A DNA stretch of 64,000 nucleotides, taken from contig VCAZ01000012.1 of assembly GCA_005784505.1 (NCBI GenBank), forward strand, positions 3,973,011 to 4,037,010, read 5' to 3'. Under the pieces are notes generated by a model. That model had not been told where the DNA came from, ran no database searches, and saw only the letters and a list, made by a program, of their open reading frames with translations. Shown here in pieces: positions 12,311-23,364 of the stretch. The stretch comes from Bagarius yarrelli. Its lineage: Eukaryota > Chordata > Actinopteri > Siluriformes > Sisoridae. How positions within the stretch are numbered: position 1 is the first letter of the stretch; the number at the start of each line of letters is the position of its first letter. Both the position numbers and the translations under genes were made by a program.

Positions 12311-12875
12311 ATTAATGAGGTTTTTTACTCCACCTTAATTCTTTTCTTGCTGTGGGTCCCCAGTAAGTGTCAGGATGAGCTCAGCTGTTTTGCTCCCAAG
12401 CTTTTGGGTCTTTTCATGTTTTGCTGAATGTGCAGGTCTCCGGTTACGCAGAAGGCAAAGGGTTGGGAGGTATGTAAAGGGATCCCCCAATCAAACATCT
12501 TTTGTGTTTTCATCTCTCTCTGGGAAGTGTGTTTTCGGAGCCTGCAGCTGGTTAGATTCGTGTTGGGTCACGAGGGAGAGGGAGAGGAGCGCAGTGCATT
12601 GATTGACATCTTAGAATGGCAGGTTCTCATGAAAAAGCTGTTAACTAGGCCGAGTGCGGACAGAAACACTTTGTTCTGGCACTGGGGTCCATCCAAGCCA
12701 AATAGGACCTTGCACCTGAATTTAATCGTGTGTGTGTGCGAGTGAGAAAAAGAGACTCTTAGAAGCCTGCTGGAGGTGAAGCAGAGTGTGGAGTGGGTGT
12801 CTTCAACGTAGATGTTATTTTTAAGGGCTGGCCTATCCCTTGTGCTGCCTGACTTATACGTGTTAAAGCTGCAGT

Positions 12876-12899
12876 CTGTGTGTGTGTGTGTGTGTGTGT
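12876..12899. repeat. GT microsatellite
   Basis: About twelve TG units inside the srbd1 intron. Confidence 0.95.
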
Positions 12900-15689
12900 A
12901 TACAAAAGAAACCCGGACAGTATGGGCTCAAAGCGTATGCAGACTCACAGCAATGTTTCTCTTCCTATTCCCAGATGCCTTAATTGAGTTTGGGCTGTTT
13001 TGTCTTCAGCGCAGGCCCTCTGCAAAGATATTTCAGAACTCAGCTGTCAGCCTTCTGTTCCAATATGAACAAGGAAGAGAGGGTGTGGTGTGTATAAGGC
13101 GATAGAAAAAAGATCACTATCGTGGTTGATAATCTGGTTTTATTTAAGGACAGATTTTCTTTGCATAATGTAGCTTGGACAGTCTACTCTGTCCAATTGA
13201 AACTACAGTTGCAAAATGAACCCAATGGTATTGTATATGGATAGATCAGGTCCTGGTGTTTAAACTTCATTCTATTATGCAGAACCTCAACTATTTTTCT
13301 TAAATCACAGATGTACCACTCCTCCGTCTGTCTATTTTTGGTCCCTCGCGCAGCTTTGTTCACTCAGAAGTGACACGTCTTGAATTACTCTTATCCTGGA
13401 GTGACAGACAGCCCGCCAACAGACACACATCATTGCCAGTTCCTTTGCTTGATTGTATTCTGTCTATGTGGGTTTTTCTCCCCAGTATGTTAGCACTAAT
13501 ATTCACAGTGGGGTTGTCCAAGCTCATAAATTAGCACACCCCTGCACATAACTGCCTGTAACTGTCTTCCAAAATAGTTTGTTGTCCTTCATGATTGATG
13601 GTGCTCTAATAAGCGTGCATTCCTTCACCGCTGTGCCTGAAGGCGACATTTTTGGGTGTCTTTCTCTTGTAGTCTGCTGAAGAACTGTGAGAATTTTTGC
13701 CTCATCCGTGCCTGAGGCCCTGTGCAGCCAAATACCTGCCAAGTAGCTAACCCTAGAGGTAGGGTGCAACTATATGGGAACCTGTCCACACACTTCTCAG
13801 GTTGCATCCCACTACTAAGGAGCTGAAGTTTTTTTAAGGTCATGAACTAGGAAATACTGGTTATGCCTTGTGGAAAGTCCCTTGAGGGTGTGTTTCAAGT
13901 ACTGCTGATCTCCTGTCAGTCAGCTTACCTGAGGGGGGTGTGGTGTTAAGAGCGTGAGGTAGGTTAGTATCACAGCAGTGGGTTGCATCCAGATTAATGT
14001 ACATGGATGTGTAAAAATTGATTGCAGAAAAATACATATATTAAGTTCATTACATTAAACACATGCATTAAGCTCCGACATTTTTGTAATAGAAGGTTTA
14101 TAACTAACACCTTTCTGTAAGATGTAATATTCAGTTGAGGTAATAAAAAAAAATAAGTGAAAATTAAAAGCATTTTTATTATTATGCAAAATGTTTTTTT
14201 TTTGTTTTTTTTTTTGTCCAACCAGCACCTCTCTAATGTTACATTAGGACTCTCAAATGAGTTTTCTTCACATCCATCCTCGTTTGAAAAACTGCAAGGC
14301 ATTACAGGGGTTTTCCAGTAATCTTTGCCATTCGATAAGCATAGTTATTACTACACAACAGCAGTTAAAAATGCTTCATGATCCATTATAATGGTGTTGT
14401 AGTTAATAGGAAGAGGCAGTGCACAAATTGGCCAATATTGCAGATAAGTTTCAGAAGCTTTTTCAAATATTCATATCTGTCTGAATGCCTTGCCTAGTTT
14501 CTGCAACATGGTAAATAGGCATGAATGTTTTGATTTTACAAGCCAAAGAACTGAAGATTTATAGTTTCTTGTTCTTGGTCATTCTTACTTCGACAGAGTT
14601 ACTTGCTGATTGAATTGGGTTTATTCTTATGACTCATCTTTTATGTTCTTACCACTTCTATGACTGTTGGCTGATGTCCCTAAAATGTTTGGCGAATTGT
14701 TCAGGGCTATCAGAGCATCTCAGTTATTGGTCTTCCTCCCTACTTTAGACAAAATTGGATTCAGCATTTACTTGTCATGTATACATTATAGCAGTGAAAT
14801 TCTGGTTGTTTGTTTTTTTTTTATCCTTACTTATGATGATGCTCTATGTACAGTTTTTCTAGGCTAAAATAACTAACTGTAAACTGCTATGTTCAACTCT
14901 GTGGATTTCCCTGGTAAAGGATTGGCACTAAGAATTGGGTTTTTATAATACTTTTAACACGGTACAGACGCCACATGTTGGGCAGTAGGTTACCTGCTGC
15001 TGTCATTACGTCTGTTGCAAAAAAACAGAAGACAATTTTTCAATCGAATGCTAAGGATTTAAAGTGGCACTGAAATGAGGCATTGAAATCTACAGTCTAA
15101 TTCTGTTCTACTACATATCAGTTACATCGTTTTCGGTACCATCCCTTGGCGCACTGGGTTAGAATGCAGTATTTGCCTCAATATCTTCTATATGATTTTC
15201 TGCAGTTAAGTAAGTAGATCTCAGAACCCTGTTGAATTACTGATGATAAATTTCTGATAATATCTTTAGCTAGTGGTTGGAACACCTTAATGGCCTCCTG
15301 CCTAGGCTGTCCTAAATCCCAAATGAATGGCATGATAAATAAAAGCTACAGTACATAGACTTTTTTTTTTTTTTTAAATTAAGGTTTACCTTGAATAGCA
15401 TCTCTCTGGGACTTGCAAATGTTATAAAAGGGCCAAGGCACCCTTAATCTGCCAGTACTCCTAAGTAAGACACTAGTTTGTAATCTCTCACTTGTGTTTG
15501 GTCCTGCTTTTTACAAGCGCATGTCGTGTTATGGACCATTTAGCATTAAGAGAACTGCATACTTGGAGTTTTCTCCAAGTTGCCATAAGAAGTTAATATG
15601 GATGATGAAAAGGTATACTCTAGATGATATTTTTTCATTAATATTAATCGATTGTGTGGCAATGCTTCCACCGGATTCTAAAAAAAAAA

Positions 15690-16116
15690 AACCATATTTG
15701 CTATCACTTCTCTGTACATGTTCAAACCATCTGGCTTCCCTGACTTTCTCCCCAAAACATCTAACATGAGCCATCCCCCTGATGAACTTGTTCCTAATCT
15801 TGTCCAACCTTGTCACTCCCCCAAAAAAACCCTTAACATCTTCAGCTCTGCCACTTCCAGCTCTGTACACCTTTCCCTTAATTCTAGCTGATATTCTTCT
15901 GTCACACATCACTCTTGACATGTTTCTCCACCCATTCCAACCTGCCTGTACCTGCTTCTTTACCTCTTTCACACACACTCCATTGCTCTGGACTGTCGAC
16001 CCCAAGTACTTAAACTCCTGTACCTTCTTTACCTCTTCAACCTGTAATCTCACAGTTCCACTTCTCTCTCTTTCATTTAAACACATGTACTCTGTCTTGC
16101 TATGACTGATTTTCAT
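15690..16116 (-). pseudogene. Non-LTR retrotransposon reverse transcriptase, C-terminal remnant
   Basis: The minus strand reads continuously for about 140 residues: KISHSKTEYMCLNE, then EVKKVQEFKYLGSTVQSNG, then KKQVQAGWNGWRNMSR and CDRRISARIKGKVY, then GVTRLDKIRNKFIRGMAHV and FEHVQRSD. This is the region after the polymerase catalytic core of a widespread vertebrate LINE (RTE-like by recollection; the exact clade is not certain). Between KGKVYRA and FFGGVTRLD about 40 residues expected in the family are missing, so the copy is internally deleted. The reverse transcriptase core, endonuclease and 3' end are absent. Beyond about 15690 the open frame (to 15529) is unrelated sequence. Confidence 0.85.
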
Positions 16117-16129
16117 TCCTCTTCTCTGC

Positions 16130-17138
16130 TGTTGGTTTGTGGACAGTCATGACTAAGACAAAGGAGCTCATCAAGGACCTGCGGCTGCGCATTGTGGCTG
16201 CTTACTAGTCAGGAAAGGGCTATAAGACCATATCTGAATGTTTTGAAGTTACAGTGGCTACAGTGCAAAGTATTATTAAAAAATACATGATGTTCTGCAC
16301 TGTGAAAAATCTCAGAGCACGGTGTCGGAAGCCAAAAGTGACACCTGTGCTGGCCAGGAGGATAGTGAGAGAGGTAAAAAAAGAATCACCACCAAGGCCA
16401 TCCTCATGAATCTGGGCTCTGCTGGTGGCAACATCCCAAGGCAGACAGTCCAACGGACACTGCACACCGCTGGGTTCCACGAAGACCAAGGAGGACACCA
16501 CTTCTCCAGATAAGGCACACAAAAGCCCAAGACCAAGGAGGACACCACTTCTCCAGATAAGGCACACAAAAGCCCGCTTCGCCTTTCAAAATGCTTATCT
16601 GGACAAAGAAGATGATTTCTTTTCTTCCTTTTTATGGTCAGATGAAACAAAAATTGAATTGTTTGGCCACAATGATGTAGCCTTCATTTGGCATAAAAAA
16701 GAAGAAGCCTTCAACCCTAAGAACACCATCCCCACTGTCAAACATGGTGGTGAAAACCTAATGTTTTGGGGGTGTTTTTCAGCCAGTGGACCAGGGAACC
16801 TAATCACAGTAAACGGCACCATGAAAAAGGAGCAGTACATCAAAATTCTCAACAACATCAGGCAGTCTGCAGAGAAAATTGGCCTTGGGCACCAGTGGAC
16901 ATTTCAGCACGACAATGTCCCAAAACACACAGCAAAATTGGTGAAGAAATGGTTGGCAGACAAAACCATTAACATTTTGCAGTCCTGACTTAAATCCAAT
17001 TGAGAATCTGCGGAGGGATCTAAAGATCAGGGTGATGGCAAGGACCATCCCACCTAAAAGAGCTCATCACTAAAGATGAATGGGCAAAAATACCAGTGGA
17101 GACATGCAAAAAGCTGGTCAGCAATTAAAGAGAAGCGT
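16130..17138 (+). pseudogene. Tc1-like transposase, disrupted
   Basis: The ATG at about 16149 opens MTKTKELIKDLRLRIVAAY followed by a stop. The helix-turn-helix region (GYKTISECFEVTVATVQSII) is still legible. The longest clean frame (16425-16988) covers AFQNAYLDKEDDFF, WSDETKIELFG (first catalytic Asp), NPKNTIPTVKHGG, FWGCFSASGPG and FQHDNVPKHTA (second Asp). A single-base loss near 16985 shifts the DLNPIEN motif with the catalytic Glu out of frame; the rest is readable as far as DEWAKIPVETCKKLVSN at about 17130. A 47-bp tandem duplication (16482-16575) shifts the frame as well. Homology stops abruptly at about 17138, where DIRS-like sequence begins. Confidence 0.9.
16482..16575 (+). repeat. 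47-bp perfect tandem duplication inside the transposase
   Basis: Units 16482-16528 and 16529-16575 are identical (start AAGACCAAGGAGGACACCAC). Because 47 is not a multiple of three, the duplication itself breaks the transposase frame. Confidence 0.95.
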
Positions 17139-18145
17139 TTGATAAAACGGTTCCTAAAACCTCCGTAACTGGGCCTCCCCTCCTTCCCAAACCTCCACAC
17201 GGAAGTATCGAGGTTGTCAAAGACAGGGTAGTCAATGTGCCTCTTTACCAATGACCAGTAAGGCCCACTGGTCGTTGGTAAAGGTTGATGGATACTGGCC
17301 AGCATGGAAAGGAGCGCGGATATTTGCAGATGCCCCAGGTGGAGTCTGTCCCCCAGCACAGCGACATCACTGGAGGCTCAAGGCTTCTTTCCAAAAAAGG
17401 GTTACTGCGGCATTGGTGGGGAAGGCCTACAGTACATGACAGTAGGTCATGGCGGTGCTCCAGGCCTACCAGGCTGAACTGTTGGGAGACCTGGGTATTC
17501 GGAAAGCTAATCTGGGGGCCGTTTTGCAGATCTGCCGCTCCAGGCCAAAAAGGAAACTGGCACTAGGCACCTCCTCCAAGACGACTAATCTGAGAAACAG
17601 TCTCCAGAGCAGGAGGGCTTGGGTGATGGGGCTCTGACCCTGACGAGTGGGACTTCAGGAACAACCACCCCCACAAAGGGCGGTGCTTAACCTTGCAGTG
17701 GTAAAACAAAAGCACCATCCCAGGTCATCCCGTGCTCAGGGACACCCTGACTGAACACCGGCTTACAAGCAAAGGTACCCAAGCTTTATTCAGCCTTCCC
17801 CAGGGGTTGGGGGGTAAATGTTGTTTTTGTAATGTGGGCCAGACAATCAGACCCTAGCCGGCAAACCCGTGCATGAGGACTTACGAGAGCCACTTTGGAG
17901 GCCTCCCTGCATGTGGTCACCTCAGAGACATTCACCCCACACCCAGCCGCTAGTGGTGACCAGCTCAGAGTGGTTTTGGAGCAAGTAGGTTTGCCTGGGA
18001 CTCCGTAAGGGGGTGGGGACCAGGCCTGGGGATCTCCAGGACCTCTATCTTTATAACCCACGAGAAGTATTGCACCATAATGAGCATTGCCCGGTGTACC
18101 CACAATGACTGTTCCCCTGTATTGGGCACTTAAGCAGCTGCACGA
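17139..18145 (+). mobile_element. GC-rich retroelement fragment, probably DIRS-like gag
   Basis: This block is clearly more GC-rich than its surroundings and interrupts Tc1-like sequence. The + strand frame around 17390-17490 reads QKRVTAALVGKAYST, then after two stops VMAVLQAYQAELLGDLG, which resembles the gag-like first ORF of fish DIRS-type tyrosine-recombinase retrotransposons. The rest (17500-18145) has no frame I recognise. Stops and shifts make it non-functional, and no terminal repeats are visible. The identification rests on one motif remembered from the family, so it is tentative. Confidence 0.45.
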
Positions 18146-18310
18146 AGCCCAGACTTGAATCCAATAGAAAATTTGTGGGGAACACTAAAGTTTAGAGTTC
18201 AAGCCAGAAAACCAACAAATCTGAAGGCGCTTGAGAGATTCACCAAGAAGGAATTTGCTGGGAATTATATGAAAATAATAAAAAATTTTTTAGATGATTA
18301 ATAATTTTGT
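18146..18310 (+). pseudogene. Tc1-like transposase C-terminal fragment
   Basis: Reads SPDLNPIENLWGTLKFRV, then QARKPTNLKALERFTKKEF and AGNYMKII in one frame from 18146, the end of a Tc1-like transposase including the catalytic Glu. This overlaps in content with the end of the copy at 16130-17138 but differs in sequence, so it is a second element and not the continuation of the first. Confidence 0.8.
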
Positions 18311-18652
18311 CTTCAACTGTAAATAGAAAGCCCAAAAATCATCAGAGCTTTGTATGATGGTCACGTGTTGTTTTTAATAAGCATTTAAATCATTAATTTA
18401 ATAATTGATTGATTAAGAATTGGATAATTCAAGTTGCTAAAACTCCCCATTTAGGCGCATGCACCCTAAGTCATTAAGGAAACCAAATCTATGAAAGACA
18501 ACCTATATCACAGACTATTGTTTAAATTGTAACATTTATACATAACATTTATACATAATAATATTAGGCGATTTGACTGATGCCTTAACTCCAATTGCTT
18601 TTATCCAAACCACTACAAAAACCCTAACACCATTTAAGACACTGTAATGGTT

Positions 18653-18704
18653 TTAATGGTCTTAATTTCATCAAGTAGCCAATTGATGAAATTAAGACCA
18701 TTAA
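18653..18704. repeat. Perfect 22-bp hairpin
   Basis: Arms 18653-18674 and 18683-18704 are exact reverse complements (core GGTCTTAATTTCATC) with an 8-nt GTAGCCAA loop. Nearby ACCATTAAT / AATGG repeats extend the symmetry imperfectly. Probably the fold-back centre of a palindromic MITE. Confidence 0.9.
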
Positions 18705-19567
18705 TACCATTAATTAATACCATTACCATTAATTAAAACATTTAACACAAATTAGCGAATAGTTTGGATTGGGTCTATAAAAAAACCTCTTGTTCTAAGT
18801 TTACTGGCAAAAACTTCTGTTATTAAGAATAAACCTAGTGCTATTTTACTAGTACTTAATTAGTACTAGCATTAATAACATCATCTATATGGTAACAGGT
18901 TCCTTTACAACACAGTGTTTGGAGTTTTGAGTTTTGCTTGTGGTTTGCTTCCCTCTGAATCTCATCTCTACTTGGGAAAAAAGACCTCCAAACTGTAAAT
19001 AGTTGGTTTGGATTAACTTTATCAATTCCTTGCAGTTAATAGAAAACCCCTGTGTGCTTGCTTTGAAGTGTCATAGCGGCTTTCCAATAAAAACACAGTT
19101 TTAAACGTCTTTCCATCTCTGTCGAGGTGAAGCAATCCACACTCTGTTGCTTTTCTTGTCTCTCCTGTCAAACCAGTACTGAAACCACAAGGTATTCAGG
19201 TTCCGATCTGACCACGACTACACAACGGTGGCCTTGTAAAAGGGCTTATTTTTTAGAAGGTGATTTTAACAAGATGTAATAGATTTCAGATAATCCCATA
19301 TCTTTTAAAAGAATTTCAGTATGGTTAGTTGGCCTAATATTGCAATATAGTCCCTTGTGTGTCTTGAGTGGAAAAACGCTGTTGTATCATTGGCAGGTTT
19401 TTTTGCGTCCAATTCAATGGAGGTAGATTAGTGTAAAATATATATTAAGAAAACCTAAACCCGTTACTCTTGTATAATAATTTAAAGAAAGCAGTCATCT
19501 CTCTAGTTACTGACTGACCTTCCTGCTCTCAGTGTCTCACGCATGTAAAGCTGTTTTCCTTTTTTAG

Positions 19568-19674
19568 CACGACGTGTCGCAGACCTTGCTGAGGACTGCA
19601 CTGGACGGTGTGGTGCAGGAGTGTGTGAGTTTCGTGGGAGTGGACATCAACATCTGCTCTGAGACGTTGATGAG
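19568..19674 (+). CDS. srbd1: srbd1 exon (helix-hairpin-helix region, first part)
   Basis: Encodes 35 codons plus two bases: HDVSQTLLRTALDGVVQECV then SFVGVDINICSETLM and the first two bases of Arg. This is the Tex/SRBD1 segment HDV.Q..L...LD.VV..CVN.VGVD.N, the most conserved signature of the family, which forms the start of the helix-hairpin-helix nucleic-acid-binding part. The acceptor is TTTTTAG at 19561-19567 and the donor GT is at 19675. The phase matches the next exon (AG|A CAT). No disruption is seen. Confidence 0.96.
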
Positions 19675-20996
19675 GTACAAACCAAATAGTTTCCAGCAGC
19701 AGTCACAACATGGCAACTTCACACTCGTCTCCCCACTACTGCATACTGCTCTGTTTAGTCTGACACCCCACTCAGACCAAGGAGGACTGCAGTCATGCGC
19801 GCACACACACACACACACACGCACACAAAAATTCACTTTTCAGTCACATAATTACTTTCTGCTTTATAGGTGCAATCTCCGTTTCTGTTGTTTGTAATTT
19901 GTACACTCTCCAGATTCCCAAAGAAATAATGATCTCTATTAAAAATTATTGCATTAATAGTATTAGTATTAACTTGTACACAGATGCTACTTTTATACAT
20001 GCAAGGACAGGACATTTTATTCTTTAGGTGTGAGCTTGGGCGCTATATAATCAGTGAAAATATAAACTTGAAAATGCTGTAATGTTGAAGTGCGCAAACA
20101 CAAACACAGGCCTTACTGTTTATTGTGCCTTTTTACTCTGTTACTCTTGGGAGTAAGTTCAGAGCTAATAGCAAAATGTTTGCTTTTCTTTGAGCTGGCT
20201 TATATTAATACAAATCCAAACCAGAATGCCAGTCAAGCTCTTATTTCTGTATGTCTCTCTGTCTCGGCTCAAATGTTTTTTCCCTCAACCCCACATACCC
20301 TTCTGACCAAAGTATACCAAAAACATAGAGTAAATGCAACAGTGTCTGTTTGCTGAAACTAGTTAAAGTTATGATATTGGATCTGAAAACTGTATCATGT
20401 CTTCTAGGGCCAGTAGTGGTCAAGTGTGAGGCAGGCAGAAATCAGGTCATTTGTTTACCTGACTTTTTAAATGCGCTTGTAGCTCTAGACTTCTTCGCCC
20501 ACATTCATGGCTCCAATGTAATACAGGCCTTATTTATAAGTGATGACATACTATGTTTACATAGCTGCTTTTGGAAGGAGCTGCCACTTTAAATTCCCCA
20601 CACTGTCACCAAAAACTGTTCGAAAGCTAAAAGGTCACATAGATTATTAAGATCTTAGGAAAAGATCTTAGGAAACCTTTTGGAAAATGTTCTCAATATT
20701 TGTACTAATCTTTCACACGTGAACATGTAAGGATTTGATTAATATGAAATAGAATTTCCATGGCCCTTGGGTGGACTTTCCAGGTGCAGCTTTCAGTCAG
20801 GATATATAGTGTAAGGGTGGTATTGACATCTGGGGCAGTGACTAATTTCCAAAACAAGCAGCATTTCAAAGTTGCAGGTAGACGAGAAATACGTAAAATG
20901 GAAAGTCGGTGCCTATTTAATATTCCTGAATATTAAAAACCACAAAAGAATCAAACGAAGTGTTTTTGAGTTGTTGTTTTTGTGCATTTTGCGTAG
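19675..20996 (+). other. srbd1: srbd1 intron
   Basis: GT at 19675 to AG at 20995-20996. Contains a CA microsatellite at about 19799-19826 and a short direct duplication (GATCTTAGGAAA twice at about 20650-20677). Nothing else recognised. Confidence 0.85.
19799..19826. repeat. CA microsatellite
   Basis: CA run beginning GCGCACAC, directly downstream of an srbd1 exon. Confidence 0.95.
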
Positions 20997-21164
20997 ACAT
21001 GTTGCAGGTCTAAACTCTGGCCGGGCACGGAGCATAGTGGAGTGGAGAGAAAAGAACGGGCCTTTTTTCAACCGAGAGCAACTGAAGCTGGTTAAAGGCC
21101 TTGGCCCAAAGAGCTTCCAGCAATGTGCTGGATTTATCCGCATCAACCCAGAGACCGCACACAG
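20997..21164 (+). CDS. srbd1: srbd1 exon (helix-hairpin-helix domain)
   Basis: One phase base, 55 codons and two phase bases: HVAGLNSGRARSIVEWREKN, then GPFFNREQLKLVKGLGPKSF and QQCAGFIRINPETAH. GLN..RA..IV..R..NG.F..R..L..V.GLG.K.F.Q.AGF.RI is the helix-hairpin-helix pair of the Tex family, used for sequence-independent contacts with nucleic acid. The acceptor is GCGTAG at 20991-20996 and the donor GT is at 21165. The open frame runs on past the donor to 21252 but loses all similarity there, which supports the splice site. Intact. Confidence 0.96.
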
Positions 21165-23228
21165 GTACCAGTGCCTATACTTATGTAGGTTTTCATGTGT
21201 TCATGTGACGAGTCTACAGGTCTCGATTTTAGCAACAAGACATTTATCATAATAGTGTTCAAACGTAAAGCGTGACATTTACCTGATTGATATAGTAGAG
21301 TTTGGTTTCCCGTTGGATCCGAATCTGGGTAGTGCAGAAAGATTGTGAATTTGATTGCCAGCACCATCAGGCTACCACTGCTGGGCCCCTGAGTAGTGCC
21401 ATTAACCCCTTTTGCTTAGTGTATAAATGAGATAATGTAATGCTTTTTTTCTGTAGTGAATGTTTGTCACTAGGTTAAAAATGTACACTGTGAAAGCAAG
21501 AAAATATTTTCGATGCTTTAAGTTAAAACGGAAGTTTATCCGCCTGAACCCGCAAAAAAAAATCAAGAAGAAAAGCCTTTGTTTAACTCACAAGTATCAA
21601 CAAAATTACTGACTTACTTTTAAAATAGTAAACTCAGTGCAGAATTTAGCCTGAACAATTCTTAAATTAATGACAATTAGATCTTGAATATATACAGTAT
21701 AGGCTGTGCAATAAATACAAGCATTAACAATCACATGTCGTACATAATTTTAAATCCACATAGGGGTGCATATGGTGAGTTTGGTCGTGTATGTAGCGTC
21801 TATAGCAAATATGGTGTTTTTTACTTGGTCACTCCAAGATCTGCTAGCGTTACGGTCATCGTCGTAAGTCAAATGATCCAAACACTGTCATACATCAACA
21901 ACCAAGAAGGACAAGTGTTTCAAACTTTGTTTCAATTTGGACGTGTATTGTCTTTACATGCTCCTATTATGCTTGCTAACTTACTCTAGTACAGCAATGT
22001 AACTTTAGTGATAATGTGTGTTTGTCTCTGTTTGTCTGCTATTACATGTCCTTCCCATTCAAATTTGCAAACGCCATTGTAAATGGTGTAATATTTATCA
22101 GAATAATTAAATATTTCGCGCTATGCATAGGGATTCACAAAAACTGCATTGTTTTCCTCTTTTCTTTTACACACACGTCCCCTGTTTTTGAGATGATTAG
22201 AGATAATCAGTGATGATAATAAATAATTATAATTTGGCACCCACAAACTGTTTAGTAGTTATTTTAACCTTAGCAGGATGATAGGTTAGTTAACCCTGAC
22301 CTTTTATCTTATGATTTCTGTTTTTAGGACACAGTTTATCCCATTTCTGTTTATCAAGCAGTTAATACTTCTGTACAGTATATTTCATTGTAAAATAAAT
22401 GTGTGCACTAAAAAACAATTTGATTTAGGTCAGTTGGTTTATTGATCATCATCACTGAAATTTAGGTTAGTTAACTTTTCTCTATTTTATGTTGGCTATT
22501 TTAAAGACAGTTTATTACGGTTTTGTTGATCAATGTTACTATATTAATATATTAATAATACTATATTATTTTGTTCTGTAATGTTTGGCTATGCACTTTT
22601 CAAGCCCTAAATACATTTAAAATGTAGCATGTTTGTAGAAGCAAAAACCACCGAAATTGCAAATAACTGCTGTTGATGTGCTGCAAAGAATCGCAGGAGG
22701 TTAAGGATCGCATTGTAGAACAGTAGCAGTAGGCACTAAGGCTGTAACTGGAAAGGTCTTTGCATGCTGAAATCTGAAATTTCGTATGCATTTCTTAAGG
22801 CCCCCAATTCATGAACAAATTAATCCTGACAGAGATGGCAGATGTCTCTAAGTATGGACAGACGGAAACCAAACTTGAGTACTGGAAAACACCGGTCATA
22901 CAAACCTAAAAAAGTAAAATCATTACAAATAGCAGTGGTTACCTTCTGAATTTTGGCTTTCGCATGAAATTTACAAATATTTTCGACTCTTTGTGCAAAG
23001 ATCTTAATAGTACGATTGAAAAAAACTTTTTATTAGCTTTTGGTGCTTTGGCAGGTGCTTTTGATTTTTTTTTTTCAATTATTCAACAGTCAAATGAATA
23101 TTTTTTTTCTCGATTAGGCAGTAACAATTTGCAGTTTCCTCAAAATAACAATAAGCTTGCTTGCTAAGATGTTTTTATAGGCCTGTTGCAATTTACCACT
23201 CTTAATCAACATCTCTTTTCCCTCAAAG
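21165..23228 (+). other. srbd1: srbd1 intron
   Basis: GT at 21165. Apart from one partial SINE (21330-21440) it is AT-rich unique sequence with no supported exon. The end is uncertain because the acceptor of the next exon does not fit cleanly. Confidence 0.7.
21330..21440 (+). mobile_element. tRNA-derived SINE, partial
   Basis: GATTGCCAGCACCATCAGGC then CACTGCTGGGCCCCTGAGTA and ATTAACCCC. Same family as the copy at 9848, with head and tail eroded. Confidence 0.7.
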
Positions 23229-23364
23229 AGCTTTGGCTTGGTGGAAAAGCCAACACCGCAAATGCAGAGAAGTTAACAACTAAGAAGAGCAAAGGCATAT
23301 GCAGCAAACCCAATCCTCTGGACCAAACGTGCATCCACCCTGAGTCATACAGCCTTGCCATGAG
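23229..23364 (+). CDS. srbd1: srbd1 exon (linker before the last helical segment)
   Basis: Reads ELWLGGKANTANAEKLTTKK then SKGICSKPNPLDQTCIHPES and YSLAM plus two phase bases. PNPLDQTCIHPESY..AMR is diagnostic for vertebrate SRBD1; the lysine-rich stretch before it is a variable linker in the family. The donor GT at 23365 and the phase into the next exon are right. The start is uncertain: the previous exon needs one completing base, whereas the best acceptor (CCTCAAAG, ending 23228) leaves two in this frame. Either a different acceptor is used (TTTTTATAG at 23172-23180 is another candidate) or one base is wrong near 23238. Confidence 0.85.

Larger units (their letters stand above)
7792..19567 (+). 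other. srbd1: srbd1 intron, 11.8 kb
   Basis: Bounded by the GT at 7792 and the AG at 19566-19567. It contains microsatellites (8610-8685, 8996-9022, 9115-9138, 12876-12899), a SINE (9848-10040), a Tc1-like relic (10590-10900), two perfect hairpins (12280-12310, 18653-18704) and a cluster of retroelement and Tc1 debris (15690-18300). The remaining stretches (10906-15689 apart from these, and 18705-19567) look like unique intron; I see no exon in them. Confidence 0.85.

Noticed and set aside
16220..16650. Several 60-115 aa minus-strand frames
   Set aside because: Antisense shadow of the Tc1-like transposase, and the internal repeat comes from the 47-bp duplication.
17786..18103. 105-codon minus-strand frame
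   Set aside because: Lies in the GC-rich retroelement block and has no recognisable domain; long because of composition.
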